Shown here: piece after piece, positions 44,317-56,968 of the stretch | Numbering within the stretch: the stretch's first letter is position 1 | How the letters are laid out: each line of letters opens with the position of its first letter | Source: Clavaria fumosa | Taxonomy: Eukaryota; Basidiomycota; Agaricomycetes; Agaricales; Clavariaceae | Direction: 5' to 3' | DNA length: 64,000 nucleotides | Assembly (NCBI GenBank): GCA_951802425.1 | Contig: OX637799.1 | Location: 2,728,001 to 2,792,000, forward strand | Position numbers and translations under genes: made by a program | Notes under the pieces: model-generated | Told to the model about the DNA's origin: nothing | Databases searched by the model: none | Seen by the model: the letters and a program-made list of their open reading frames with translations, nothing else

Positions 44317-45680
44317 ATGGCCTTCGTATGTTCACCTTCAAGCTTGGTCTTAAATGGAACGTCTGACAATGATAGGTGGACGCACAACGGGGATCACCAA
44401 CGTATGCACATTTACGATGTCCTCGACGATCGGCTCTCAGAGACCCATGGTACCCGCAAAACAACCCGAGACGTCTTCCAGGACTTTTCAGACAAGGACG
44501 ACAGCGAAGACGAGGCGGAGGCACAGCCTAATTCCTCGTTCCTGTCTGTGCCCCGGGCTCCGGTCCTTGACGCCGCCCTTATTCGCACCGTTGCGCGCAT
44601 CCTTAGTATCGTCGTCATTCCCTTCTTTGCCAGCCATCCCTGCCCCAGTCTTCCCCTTATCCTCGGCCAATCTTTCAGCGCATCAACAATCAAGAGAGGA
44701 AACGTCTTTCCATGATCCGCTCCGCGCCGCACGTGTGGCATTCCGCAAGCTCGAGCAAGAGGTAGAAAACATCTTTGATCGCATCCTCCCTGTCGTCACA
44801 ATCGGTTCCATGGCCGCGCTGGCAGACAAAAAACAACGCGATGCTGCCACAACGTCCAGAACCACAAATACGAGTGCAACAAACACCACGCATCCGACCA
44901 CAGACACTGTCACGCGGTTGGTGATCAGCAGCCAAGAATTGGACATGCTCCGGCGCTATTTCACCTTCCTCCGCTTCAGAAATAGCTACGCGTACACCGA
45001 CATGTTGTATAGAATGTCCTGGATGTGTCGCAACAGGCAGTATGAACAGCCCGAGCAAGAGCATGGATCAGGGCCAGATACAGCTATCGGGCCAGAGACA
45101 GCTATGGGGCCAGAGACAGCTACAGGGCCAGAGACAGCTGCGGGGCCAGAGACAGCTACAGGGCCAGAGACAGCTACGGGGCCAGAACCCGAGTCTGAGC
45201 AAGAACAGGAATCAACAGGACATGGCGGTCAACAGCCAGACTGGCGCACATTGCGCAGTCAATTACCAGGACACGTCTTCTTGGCCGAAGCAGCCCAATT
45301 TTTGGGTATGCGCCCGATCGAGATGACGGAAGATTCCGAGCTATGGCATGTCTGTTGGCAGCTGTGCAAAGCCAAAATCTCGTTTAGCGTTGCGCCTCCT
45401 CAAGTCGAGTATCTATTTGCTGAACAGCTTTTCGGGTCTCTGGATGACGTCGCTGAGAACAGCCAAAATGTAGGCGAGAATATGTGAGTTGGAGCATTTC
45501 CTTGACTTTTCTTTGTTCACTCACGGGCGGACGGACACCAAGTTTCTTCTTTCCCGTCTCGCCAACGACAGCGTAGTGTATCATGGGACAACAAGTAAAC
45601 GAGTCTGGGCCAATGCTTGGACAGATGCTCCTCAACTGTGTCCATGAGCGAGCAGAAGAGGTGCATATTCGGTGGTCCAT
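44317..45680 (+). pseudogene. Family X, copy B (frameshifted and 3'-truncated)
   Basis: The first part is open from 44317. An extra C near 44560-44561 (ctccgg against ctcgg in copy E) shifts the frame, and the rest continues in the frame ending at 45487. The repeat tract has six 18-bp units (45073-45180). The gtgagt donor follows, and exon 2 begins near 45551 but breaks off after VHERAEEVHIR near 45673, joining unrelated sequence. The conserved domain lacks the AYL residues after PIEM. It is a pseudogene. Confidence 0.8.
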
Positions 45681-45764
45681 GGGCAGGGTCTAACTAGGAA
45701 GAACCCGAAATCCATAAGCGTCGAGGTCCACAAAGCAGGCAACCAAAGCACCAAAGCATTCTCG

Positions 45765-45920
45765 CTACTGTCCAGGCCACCCGCAAGGACCTACGCGGTC
45801 GTCGTTGCCAAGTAAGGTAGCGTTCCTCAGTTTCCCAAGGACATAAACCGCCATGGGTGACGATGCTGGCGCTGACTTGCTGAACGTCATCCGGGAACAG
45901 TAAGTGATCATCGGGGGTAG
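45765..45920 (-). other. Short conserved open segment shared by both ends of unit 1
   Basis: The minus strand encodes SSPMAVYVLGKLRNATLLGN, identical to the plus-strand reading at 38092-38151. Conservation of the frame at both ends is compatible with an exon of an unknown gene, but it is too short to judge. Confidence 0.35.
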
Positions 45921-48900
45921 CCGGGATGTTGTATTGACCATGTTAACATCAAAGGGAATAGCCGGGCCATGACTTAAAATTTCCTTTCTTGATATGTTTT
46001 TTGGCGCCAACCTCCCTTTCCAACCTGCCTTTTCCATTCCTTTGAATCAAATATGATGTATCGTACTTCTCGCTCGCCTCGATATCACACCTTTTCCACG
46101 CGTGTGCCATGCCACTTGGGACAGGGGTTGCTCGCTCGCGTGATTGTGGAGCATGTCATATCGTACGACGCCGTGATGCGGCCTCGGACTATGCATTCGC
46201 GCCACCGGGGGGCGTGTTCTGTGGCGTTCCTGACCCTTGTGCAAACGACAAGCCACAGCACAACATGGGTGCCCCAAACCCATTTCGCGGGGATTTCTCT
46301 ATAACTGGGACGTAAAGAGTCGGGTGGAGGACGCCTTGGCCGTCTGCCTGACTGCAGAGGGCGCAACAAACGCCTCCCGCACGGCTCGGGTCTTGCGCGT
46401 TGTACCCCCATTTTTATTTTTTTGCGTGTTTCGTATGCAACTTCGATGGTACATTGGTAGTAGCCGCAGCCATCAGGCAACGCGCAGGGTCGTTCGGGAG
46501 TAGAGTACCCCGAGTTTTTTTCAACCCATAAAAAATTCTTGTACTGAGTGCTGTTAATGCGCTAGTGCTGGTATTTCGGCCTCATTTTCCCTCGTCGGAT
46601 GGGCAGGAGACGAGACTGCTGGTACTCAAGTTAACTGACGCAATCGGGGTCTGTACTGCACGCCATGAATAAATTATAGTGATAGTTTCTGAGGGAGTTG
46701 ATGGACATACCCCTGATCCCCGAGTTGATCCATCACACTCCATCACCTCCGGGAAAAATTTGAGAGATCCCGTTCATTTTGTGTAATGTAATGATGGATA
46801 TGATATTATGAAGGACCTGACGCGTCGGGTCGGTGGTTGCCAGCGCCACCGCACGTGACTGCCGTGTGCTTGCTTCAACTAGGGTTGATACAGATGCATC
46901 TTTGATGGGGCGAAATGAAGAGGTAACGCCGTACTCGGCACGCTTCTTGCGAGGGCTCGGTGACGTCGGTTTGCTCCGAAGCTCGCATTCACCGCCGAAA
47001 GCACAACACAAAGACCAGCCAGGGCGTGCAGCGAGATTAGGTGACGACGGGTCCAATCAGAAGTCGAAAACAGATTAGCCGACGCTGAAATTGGCTCTCA
47101 TATGCGGATAATTCTTTATCCCTCCTCTCCCAGGACAGTGTCGGATGGCTCTTTCCTACCTTGCTTGGTGTCGGGCGGCAACCTCGTGGCGCAAAACGGC
47201 GATTCTCGGCCCAGGTACTCATGTCGCTTACACGGGAAATTTTTAGGGGCGGTGTGGTGTGAAAAGTTTGACTCAAGGGCGCTTGGGGAGCCGCCTGTGC
47301 TGTCAACGTGCGTTGATGTTCCTTTTCTATTTATTTATTTAACTTTTCATCACGTAGTTATCACAACAACGCGGAGAAAATCGCGCCCACGCCACTCCCG
47401 ACATGTGCTGCGTAATTTTCTCGTCTTTTCAATTCTTTCTCCTGGAGAGAGACTTGTACATAGGCGAGCTTGGGCATCCGCGAGATGAGAGAAAAGCAAA
47501 AGGCGAAAGATACCGCATTCTTCACCGCAATTCCGCAATTCTGAAATCCTGCAAACCCTCTGTAACTCTAAGAAAAGCTCCCTCACACCCCCTCCTTCAT
47601 AACCTGCCCTCCGCAATTCTGCGAAGAGCATCTCTTGCTCACGATCCATCTTCCCTGATGGCTCCAGCGGCCGTTAAGGCCGTCGAACCTACGAAGCAGG
47701 CCACCAACATCTCGCCTCGAGTCTTCGGTTATATTCTCATCTTCATTCATTCATAATTCCCGTTTATATTTTTCATGGTCATGTTACAAGGATGAACTGA
47801 GTATGTAGACCATGCGGGCATGCAACATAGCATGATAAGGACTGGTCTACCAGCCTTGTGATGTTTGTGGGACAGGTCTACATTAGTGAGCGACTTCTCC
47901 TACGTCTCTTCGCGTTTGATTAGATACTCGCAGTTATCTTCTGTGCGGTCTTCTTAATCTTTTTTTATTTGGACCAAATCACCGCTTGGTTCGATGCCCA
48001 CTTCGATGCCCCAGACGCCGTCGTCCCCGTATGAAATGAAAAAATACTGTAACGAGTGTAACACTACTGCGAGGTGAGGAGATGGTGAGAAAGGTAATAG
48101 GTGTCGGAGTTACAATCCTGCTTGGATGATCTTCTGAGCGCGCACTACTTCGTGGGAATTTACCTTTTTGGTATCATCTGTGTTGTCCGTCACAATGTAC
48201 AGTCCCACTTTACTGTGTGTCCCCATATCGAAGTAAACTAGAGTAACTCCACTGCAATATTCGAACTTTTAAAATAACGATCATGGCTTTTATAATAATG
48301 CATTTAATGTCTTGTCCCGATTTCAACGTTCGGACCAAGGGGACATGTGCGGGCCAAAGGTGTGCACTTCGCAAATAGTGCACAAACAAAACTTCAACAG
48401 TTTCGTTTCTCCCCTCATCGCCAGCGCTACAAGTACCTATCCCTGCTACCATGGTCTTTGGATCAGGCCTGACCGCATGCAAGGGGAATCCATCATTACT
48501 ATTGCTGACGACCTGGACAGTATTGGGCGAATTATAACCCTTGCGAATGTGGAATAACCTGCTGCTCTCTGTGATGTCAGTTCGCAGCCTAGTGCGCCTG
48601 TTCGATGATAAACCCTGCGAATGTGGCATAACCTGCTGCTCTCTGCGATGTCGGTTCGCAGCCTAGTGCGCCTATTCGATGTCTCCTTTGTTATTGTGAA
48701 CTCAATCTCCCGCAAGTACCTCACGCACCATACCCCTTCCCCGGCCTCTCGCCCGATCAGCGCTGAAATAGTTGAAACAACACTCGCCATTCTCTCCCTC
48801 GCTTTCGTCGCACTCACTCATTATGTTCTAATACGCACCAGTTGTCACCCGTCGAGCACGAGCAAGCTCCCAATGACGTGCATCAAGCACAACGTGGCTG

Positions 48901-49949
48901 CGATCCTCCAATTAACCTGGCCTGATGTTTCCGATTCTACACAGTCCCTCGCAGAAAAATGGGACAGCTGCCGAAGGGAAAGGGAAAGGCTTCGCAAAAC
49001 GAACCGGCTGACACAGTCAGACTCTTGTACTGCGCTGAAATGGTTGAGAATTCTTCGGTAGGCACCCGTGTGCCAAGGGAATCAAATAATGCAGAACACC
49101 GCCGAAAAGCGCCTCCACACGCCTCTGCTCCGGTTAACCCACGTTTTGTCACCGACGTCGAGCATGGCCAGCCTCGTCATCCGGGAATGGGTTGTCATCT
49201 GGATAGTAGCGCTCATGTTTATCATCACCCTCTTCCCCAATGGCCTCATCATTGATCTGGGTCCAGACGTCGTCCTTCGCCTCATCATTGTGTTAACGTA
49301 TGTCGCGACCCTCAGGATACCTCGTCTAGTCCACTGATCAGAACGCGGCGAACCCGCAGCTGGGCTCGCTCGGTTTGCTCGCCTCCTTGTCGACCGGAGG
49401 TGGCCGCTATGTTCACCAGCGCAGTCCAGCTACCAACTGCCAACTCGTCGTTTGAGCAGCTGCTGCATCAAGGAAATCTTGATCAATAGGCAGGCAGAAG
49501 AATCCTCCACGAGACGGGAGCCCCTCTCGTCCGGACGTCCCTTGACAAAGTCAGTCATTTTTGCAATTCTTCATTGATACGCATTCAAATTGATTCATGC
49601 AATTCGTCAGTCTGCCCTCAAACGGTCCGTCGAGGGTAAGACAGGCAACGGCAGCTATAGATCAATCAATGGCACCATTGGCTCCTCACAAAACGTTTTT
49701 CCCTATCCTCTATCTTGACCATGCCCAGCTAGATAATGCCGAACAACTTGACAGTACTCTGCTTACCACCTTGTTTCCCGGGAGACACCAACGAGTCACC
49801 AACGAGTGGCAAAATTATTGGACCACCTTAATTTGGTCTTCAGCCATATGCTAGGTGCGCGTGGTTCGCTACTGATATACGGAACAAAAGAGCATCTGAT
49901 TAATATGTCTAGCACAACTTACATCCCTCTTGCCGTATCCCACATGATG
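45921..49949. other. About 4 kb between units, no gene recognised
   Basis: Open frames are short and overlap on both strands. At 47656 an ATG opens a 20-codon start (MAPAAVKAVEPTKQATNIS) followed by a possible donor. The sequence before it is C/T-rich, as in many fungal promoters, so this may be a truncated first exon. At 49157-49310 a hydrophobic stretch (IREWVVIWIVALMFIITLF) could be a membrane segment. Neither can be assigned. Confidence 0.4.
48534..48682 (+). repeat. 74-bp tandem duplication
   Basis: Two copies of a segment from tgcgaatgtgg to ttcgatg. Differences include tgtgatgtcagttc against tgcgatgtcggttc, again CpG transitions. Confidence 0.85.
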
Positions 49950-50143
49950 TGAGCATCAGCTCTGTCGTAAACAGGCCATATGCGCAACCTTTGCTCGTAC
50001 ACTTACATCTTCTGACTTGTCAGGTCCTCCGGTATCAGATGAGCTACTCCCCGCCTACCCCGAGCGTCGAACCTCACCCCTATTCATCCCTGCCATCTCC
50101 GTCATCATTCTCATCCTTCAGCTCTTCAGCATCTTCTTCGCCT

Positions 50144-51735
50144 TCACTGTCTACCCCGTGCTTTTCGGCGGCCTCCTCCAGTACCTGCCTTCTTGAGACA
50201 CCTCTTTCTTAGCCGGTCATACCAGCAATATCCGTTGCTGTCCCCACTAGTGATGGTCACTGACGAACCATCATATTGGCCATTCGAGGAACAGTTCTTG
50301 ATCCATGCGAGCGATTCTGCTGCTGCGCTTGGAGACAAAAAGTACACTGACTGGCGGCACCCATCGTCGTACCAACCCTCGCTCCTGCTTCCATTCCGCA
50401 ACAGCATCGCCGCATTCCGAATATGCACCTCTTCCGCTCGCTCATGAACACAGTTGAGGAGCATCTGTCCAGGCATTGGCCCAGACTCGTTGACTTGTTG
50501 TCCCATGATACACAACGCTGTCGTTGGCGAGACGGGAAAGAAGAAACTTGGTGTCCGTCCGCCCGTGAGTGAACAAAGAAAAGTCAAGGAAATGCTCCAA
50601 CTCACATATTCTCGCCTACATTTTGGTTGTTTTCAGCGATGTCGTCCAGAGACCCGAACAGCTGTTCAGCAAGTAGGTACTCGACTTGAGGGGGTGCAAG
50701 GCTAAACGAGATTTTGGCTTTGCACAGCTGCCAACAGACACGCCATAGCTCGGAATCTTCCAAGTAAGCCATCTCGATCGGGTGCATACCCAAAAATAGG
50801 GCTGCTTCGGCCAAGAAGACGTGTCCTGGCAATTGACTGCGCAATGTGCGCCAGTCTGGCTGCTGATCGCCATGTTCCGTTGATTGCTGTTCTTGCTCAG
50901 ACTCGGGTTCTGGCCCCGTAGCTGTCTCTGGCCCCATAGCTGTCTCTGGCGCTGTAGCTGTCTCTGGCCCTGGTCCATGCCCCAGCTCTTGCTCAGGCTG
51001 TTCATGCTGCCTGTTGCGACACATCCAGGACATCCTATACAACATGTTTGTATATGCGTTGCTATTTCTGAAGCGGACGAAGGTGAAGTAGCGCCGGAGC
51101 ATGTCCATTTCCTGGCTGCTGATCACCAACTGCGTGACAGTGCCCGCGGTCGGATGCGTGGTGTTTATTGCACTCATGTTTGTGGTTCCGGTCGTAGTGG
51201 CAGCATCGCATTGCTTTTCGTCTACTGGCGCGGCCACGGAACTGATTGTGATGGAAGGGAGAATACGATCAAGGATGTTTTCTACCTCCTGCTCGAGCTT
51301 GCGAAAGGCCACACGTGCGGCGCGCAGCGGGTCCTGGAAAGATGTTTCCTCTCCTGATTGTTGATGCGCTGGAAGATTGACTGAGGATAAGGAGAAGACT
51401 GGGCCTGGAATGGCTGGCAGGGAAGGGAACGACGACGATACTAAGGATGCGCGCAACGGAGCGAATACGGGCGGCGTCGAGGACCGAGCCCGGGGCACGG
51501 ACAGAAACGAGGAATTAGGCTTTATCTCCGCTTCGTCTTCGCTGTCGTCGTCGTCTGAAAAGTCTTGGAAGACGTCCCGGGTTGTTTTGGGGGTACCACG
51601 GATCTCTGAGAGCCGATCGTCGACAACTTTGTAGACGTGCACACGTTGGCGATCCTCGTTGTGCGTCCACCTATCATGGTCAAACTTTAGGTTCCAATTT
51701 GAAAATAGGCTTGAAGGTGAACGTACGAAGGCCAT
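50144..51735 (-). CDS. Family X protein, copy C (two exons)
   Basis: Exon 1 is 51735-50606 and exon 2 is 50546-50144, with a 59-bp intron 50547-50605. The product is 510 aa, starting from the ATG of MAFVRSPSS. This start reads through only because of a small indel near 51690 relative to copies D and E. It has three PETATG-type repeats. Exon 2 continues in frame as FFFPVSPTTALCIMGQQ, and ends GGGRRKARGRQ. It forms the left arm of unit 2. Confidence 0.6.
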
Positions 51736-52824
51736 AACTTGAGCAGGAAAGCTGGAAGGTACATTGGTATCTCAGTCATGAGTAACTGAGCGTACTGAGC
51801 ACTTGAATGGCGTTTCGTTACTGGATTGCAGGCCGCCTCGCAATCACGCAAACAGTTACAAAGATGCCGTGGGAAGGCATCCAAATTCCTTAGCCTGAAA
51901 TCTCGAAAACGAGAACGATGCCACATCCCGTACGTACTGTTCTACTGTGAATACTCCTACTAATTTTCGCTAAAGTTATGCTGTGTGTGCGGCGCGTGAA
52001 TAGTTCGCACATGGGACACCCCAGCGCATTTGGTTTAGTATTTATATTTGTTTTAATGAAGTAAAAATTCGTCCCACATCAGGCGACAACTCGTCATCGA
52101 CGTATGCGGGCAGGCTCGCCGTACATCCCGAGCATCAGAATGCACAACCACCGCGCGCGTGAGTCGTGTCCCAGTTGTCGAGCAGCATGTGATCGAGTGA
52201 TCAGAAGCAACAAGTAGCTGCTCATAGCGCTCATTAGTTATTCGCTGAGTCGGAGCCCTTCGTCCTGGCTTGGGCCATGTTGAAAAGCACCATTCCCCTG
52301 CGACAACCAGAAGCGTGGAAAGAACCATGGCCTTTTCCGTCCACTGAGCAGAAGAGCGAAACAAGGTCATTTGACTGGAGAAACGCCCCTTTCACACTGC
52401 CAGGGCAGCGAACGGACCAGAGCGAGAACCGGTAATGCCAGACCCTGTATTTGCAACGCCGTCGATGACTCCGGAGACGCCAGACTGCCGCATTTCCTAT
52501 ACTGCGCCAACGATGGCGTGTGGCAGAGATCGACGGCTTCGCGGTCGCACAGGGGATGACAGTATTGAACCGCATGGTTGGCCGACACAACAGACGACAA
52601 ATCCGAGGTCCCATTTCATGCCTGACGGCTTGACCAGTGATCAGGCCCATTTGGCATCCTGCGACCGAAAGGTCTGCCTTATAGACACTAGACTCGCAAG
52701 TGTCCGCGCTCTGGAGCCTAGACAACGCGGTCCCGTTAGCTAGAGCTCGAGCCGTAATTCTCGTAAAGATAGTCGGGTGTACTGACAAGACATCAGGATA
52801 TGTTCATAGCATGATCGCGATGAC

Positions 52825-53432
52825 TAGACAGGCCAGCCACCAGCTTATTATTCTCGCCATACCACTTATTCGTCAGCACAGAGGCAGCTATGTTGATGAA
52901 CGTCGCGCCCGACTCGTTGGCGAGTGCTTTGGCCAACATGGTCTTCCTACAGCCTGATGGTCCGTACCTGGGTTGGATACTAACGTGAGCCACTGAGATT
53001 GGATAAAATTGCCTAGATACGTACAGCAAGACACCCTTGGGAGCGCTCAAGAGGGTAGAAGATGTGGAGAACAGCTTCGGATATATGAGTTGGGAATATC
53101 ACAGATCCACGGAGGGAAGTTATGACAGGATCCAGTCCACCGATGTCTTAGAATTTTTCAGCGGTCTGCATGCATGGCAGTAATTAGACGCCAGGTACAG
53201 TAATCAGGTACCTGAAAAGCGGATTCGATGTCATCCGGGTGGATGATTTCATTTGCTACCGCTCCTATGGATAGTCGGTCTCAGAGGACATATAGGGCAT
53301 CAGACGATGAGTAAGAATCAAAGGCGCACTTTCGTATTCATTTAGCTTTAGATTATCGTGACCCAGTTTCTTGAGCGCAGCCAGCTGTTTCGACTTGACA
53401 TGCTCCCTTTCTTGGAACGTGGCGTCCATCAC
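52825..53432 (-). pseudogene. Msp1 fragment in unit 2 (truncated)
   Basis: It matches 42830-43476 but ends after SNKLVAGL, so the Walker B part is deleted. The deletion join is shared with unit 3, which shows units 2 and 3 have a common parent. Near Walker A the sequence is [12 protein letters not shown], with the conserved GCGKT changed. Confidence 0.85.
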
Positions 53433-54273
53433 CCACTGTGAAAGTGAAAATTGACATGAGCGTATCGATGAAGAAGACGTATGCGTACTCTGACACTGTA
53501 GTAAAACATTGCCTTGTCATCCATTTTGGCTGGAGGGACATGAGGACGCCACCATTGGAAACGTACTTGTGAGGCGACGAACGGAGCAATTTTGAACGAG
53601 CGACATCAGTCAATATTGTTTTAGAGTAGTCCAAATGCACACACCATCTAATATTACTCGCCTGGTAGATGGTGACACCGCCATGCAAAAGTGCAAGTTG
53701 CTAGTAGTCGTAGTTTCCGTAGTTTCCGTAAGAACGGAAGTGAGCGAGCTAGTCCCGTATATTTACGCTATGGTGGCAGTGCATCGGGTTCCGGAAGTCC
53801 CATCACCGGCTGTATCTAAATAAGGCAAATGCAGTCGGCAAAAGAAATACTAGTGTGAAGCGGAGGGAAACGAATCCAAAATATTGTGCGGTTAGTGTGT
53901 GCGTCTAAGATCTCGGGTTCGCAGTACAGCTGCCGATGTCTGAACGTGTGTGCATTCGGATATACAGCCCATGGCGCACACGTCGACGTCGACGGTACAG
54001 TATGTCGGACGAACTTTTACTTCACTACAACAAATTTTTTATAAAAACTAAACCAAAATCCGTCAGAGTGTCCTCATATACGAACTATTCGCGCGTCGCA
54101 CACGCAGCAAAACTTGATGCTCGCGATGAAGCAGCGAGGAGTATTCACAGTACATACAGTACGATAAAGTAATTGGATACCTTCCCACGGCATCTTTGTG
54201 ATTATTTGCTTGATTGCGAGGGCGAGCTAGCCTGAGCAGCCCCGCACCCTTGAAGGCGCTAAATTACTCATGA

Positions 54274-55986
54274 GTGACATACCAACGTACCTTCCAGCTT
54301 TCCTGCTCAGGTTATGGCCTTCGTATGTTCACCTTCAAGCCTGGTCTTAAATGGAACCTAACGTCTGACAATGATAGGTGGACGCACAATGGGGATCGCC
54401 AACGCATGCACATCTACGATGTCCTCGAAGATCGGCTCTCAGAGACCCATGGTACCCCAAAAACGACTCGAGACATCTTCCAGGACTTTTCAGACGAGGA
54501 CGACAGCGAAGACGAAGCGGAGACACAGCCTAATCCCTCTTTCCTGTCCGTGCCCCAGGCTCGGTCCTTGACGCCGCCCATATTCGCACCACTGCACACA
54601 TCCCTAGTATCGTCGTCATTCCCCTCCCTGGCAGCCATCCCTGCCCCAGCCATCCCCAATCTTTCAGCCCACCAACGATCAGAAGAGGAAACAGCTTTCC
54701 ATGACCCGCTTCGCGCCGCACGTGTGGCATTCCGCAAGCTCGAGCAAGAGGTAGAAAACGTCCTTGATCGCATTCTCCCTTTCGTCGCAATCAGTTCCGT
54801 GGCCGCGCCGGCAGACGAAAAGCAATGCGATGCTGCCACAACGTCCAGAACCACAAACACGAGTGCAACAAATACCACGCATCCGACCACAGACACCATC
54901 ACACAGTTGGTGATCAGCAGCCAAGAATTAGACATGCTCCGGCGCTATTTCACCTTCCTCCGCTTCAGAAATAGCTACGCGTACGTCGACATGTTGTATA
55001 GGATGTCCTGGATGTGTCGCAACAGGCAGTATGAACAGCCTGAGCAAGGGCTGGGGCATGGACCGGGGCCAGAGACAGCTACGGGGTCCGAATCCGAGGC
55101 AGGGCCAGAGATAGCTACGGGGTCCGGATCCGAAGCAGGGTCAGAGACAGCCACAGGGCCAGAGTCAGAGACAGAGACAGGGACAGAGACAGCTACGGGG
55201 CCAGAACCTGAGTCTGAGCAAGAACAGGAATCAACAGAACATAGCGGTCAGCATCCAGACTGGCGCACATTGCGCAGTCAATTACCAGGACACGTTTTCT
55301 TGGCCGAAGCAGCCCTATTTTTGGGTATGCACCCGATCGAGATGGCCTACTTGGAAGATTCCGAGCTATGGCATGTCTGTTGGCAGCTGCGCAAAGCGCA
55401 AATCTCGTTTAGCCTTGCGCCTCCTCAAGTCGAGTATCTACTTGCTGAACAGCTCTTGGGGTCTCTGGATGACGTCGCTGAAAAGGGCCAAAATGTAGGC
55501 GACAATATGTGAGTTGGAGCATTTCCTTGGCTTTTCTTTGTTCACTCACGGGCGGACACCAATCTTCCAAGTTTCTTCTTTCCTGTCTCACCAACGACAG
55601 CACTGTGTATCATGGGGCAACAAGTAAACGAGCCTGGGCCAATGCCTGGACAGATGCTCGTCAACTGTGTCCATGAGCAAGCAGAAGAGGTGCATATTCG
55701 GAATGCGGCAATGGTGTTGCGGAATGGGAGCAGGAGCGAGGGTTGGTACGACGATGGGTGCCGTCAGTCGGTGTATTTTTTGTCTCCGAGCGCAGCAGCA
55801 GAATCGCTCGCATGGATCAAGAACTGTTCCTCGAATGGCCAATATGATGGTTCATCAGCAACCATCACTGTCACCGGTAGTGGGGACGGCAGCAACGGAT
55901 ATTGCTGGTATGACCGGCTAAGAAAGAGGTGTCTCAAGAAGGCAGGTATTGGAGGAGGCCGCCGAAAAGCACGGGGTAGACAGTGA
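54274..55986 (+). CDS. Family X protein, copy D (two exons)
   Basis: Exon 1 is open from 54274 to 55508 and exon 2 is 55572-55986, with a 63-bp intron 55509-55571. The open length is 550 codons including the stop. No ATG begins the open stretch. The first conserved Met is in RMHIYDVLEDRL near 54405, so the true product may be nearer 505 aa or use an upstream exon. The repeat tract is scrambled into Ser/Glu-rich variants. Exon 2 has a 9-base in-frame insertion (TVTGSGDG) against the other copies, which supports selection for the frame or chance retention. Confidence 0.55.
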
Positions 55987-56209
55987 AGGCGAAGAAGACG
56001 CTGAAGGAGGGAGGCAGTGGCCGGCGTTGACAGGGCACTCGGAGTAGTTTGATGATGAGGTCGGAGACGAAGATACACGAGGAGGATGGTCGTCTTTGTC
56101 CAAACGGGGTGGAGGCGGCGTGCTAGCTCACATGGTACTGGAGGACTTGACGAGTCAGACAGGAACGGGGAGGAGGGGGGGGGGAACTGAGGAACACTAT
56201 GTATGGTTT

Positions 56210-56968
56210 TCAGAAATTACCTGGACTCGATGCGAAAAAGACAATCTCCTGTATCTGGAACGTCGGAAGGATTGAGATGTCGTTGGTGATCAGCAGGGAG
56301 AAACTCTGTAAGCGTGGACTTCGCTCTCGTGTGCGGGTGGCCATAGCCGGGACGTCGAAGATGCGGAGGGGAGGAGGAGAGAATGAACCAGGAACGAGGT
56401 AAGGACTAGTGGTGATGAGGGGCACACGCATCCGCTCGTGCATCTCGTACGACTCGAGCGGCCCGCCGTCGTTGCTGCAATCGGACACCAGGGTGCGGAC
56501 GACGGGGCCCATGAGGAGGGATGCGAGTGCGTGCGCAGGTTGTCAAAGAAGTTGTAGATACGATTGAGGCTGTAGAAGGAGAACACAACGACAACGAAAA
56601 GGACTGCGGAGTGGAACTGCTCAATTAACGACGAGCGAAGAGAGGGGGAGGGGGCACAGGGCCTGAATCGGCCGTGAGGGTAACGACCATGTTGAGGAAA
56701 TGGACGTCAGTGCTTGATGGTGGAGAGGAAGGACACGCAAGTTGTCAAAGAAGTTGTGGATACGATTGAGATCGTAGAAAGAGAACACTGAAAAGGACTA
56801 CGGAGTGGAACCGCTCGATTAGCGACAAGCGAAGGGGAACAACAGGAGGGGAGAGGGGACACAGGGTGCAGAAGGGGGAGGAAGGTGCTTACCTAGGAAC
56901 ACGACGATGCCCACGATGGTGTGGGGAGCGACACCCGTAGCGGGGCCTGGATCTGCCGTGACGACCAT
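56210..56968 (-). pseudogene. Gene Y: N-terminal membrane segment, internally duplicated
   Basis: Exon 1 is 56968-56893 (MVVTADPGPATGVAPHTIV...), with donor gtaagc. A second exon-1-like start at 56690 and a second exon-2-like segment lie downstream, so the 5' region is tandemly duplicated. Joining exon 1 to the acceptor near 56631 gives a continuous hydrophobic helix (IVVFLVLFVVVVFSFYSL). The following frame ends at 56290, while another frame (56512-56210) holds VSDCSNDGGPLESYEMHERM, conserved in part in the copies near 61.5 and 62.4 kb. I do not recognise the family. It lies convergent to family X copy D. Confidence 0.4.

Larger units (their letters stand above)
38033..45920. repeat. Unit 1: long inverted-repeat unit of the family X array
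   Basis: The outer ends match in inverted orientation (38033-38190 against 45764-45920). Both arms then carry a family X gene pointing outward: copy A on minus, copy B on plus. Inside lie promoter-side sequences that continue the inverted homology, and a core with an Msp1 gene fragment. The arms are not equal. The left arm has an extra insert (about 40265-40960) and part of gene Y. The right arm lost most of family X exon 2. Confidence 0.8.

Noticed and set aside
52234..52788. 184-codon minus-strand frame in the unit 2 core (also near 57496-58041)
   Set aside because: It is not preserved in unit 1, overlaps other open frames, and has no recognisable domain. It is probably an accidental frame in GC-balanced repeat DNA.
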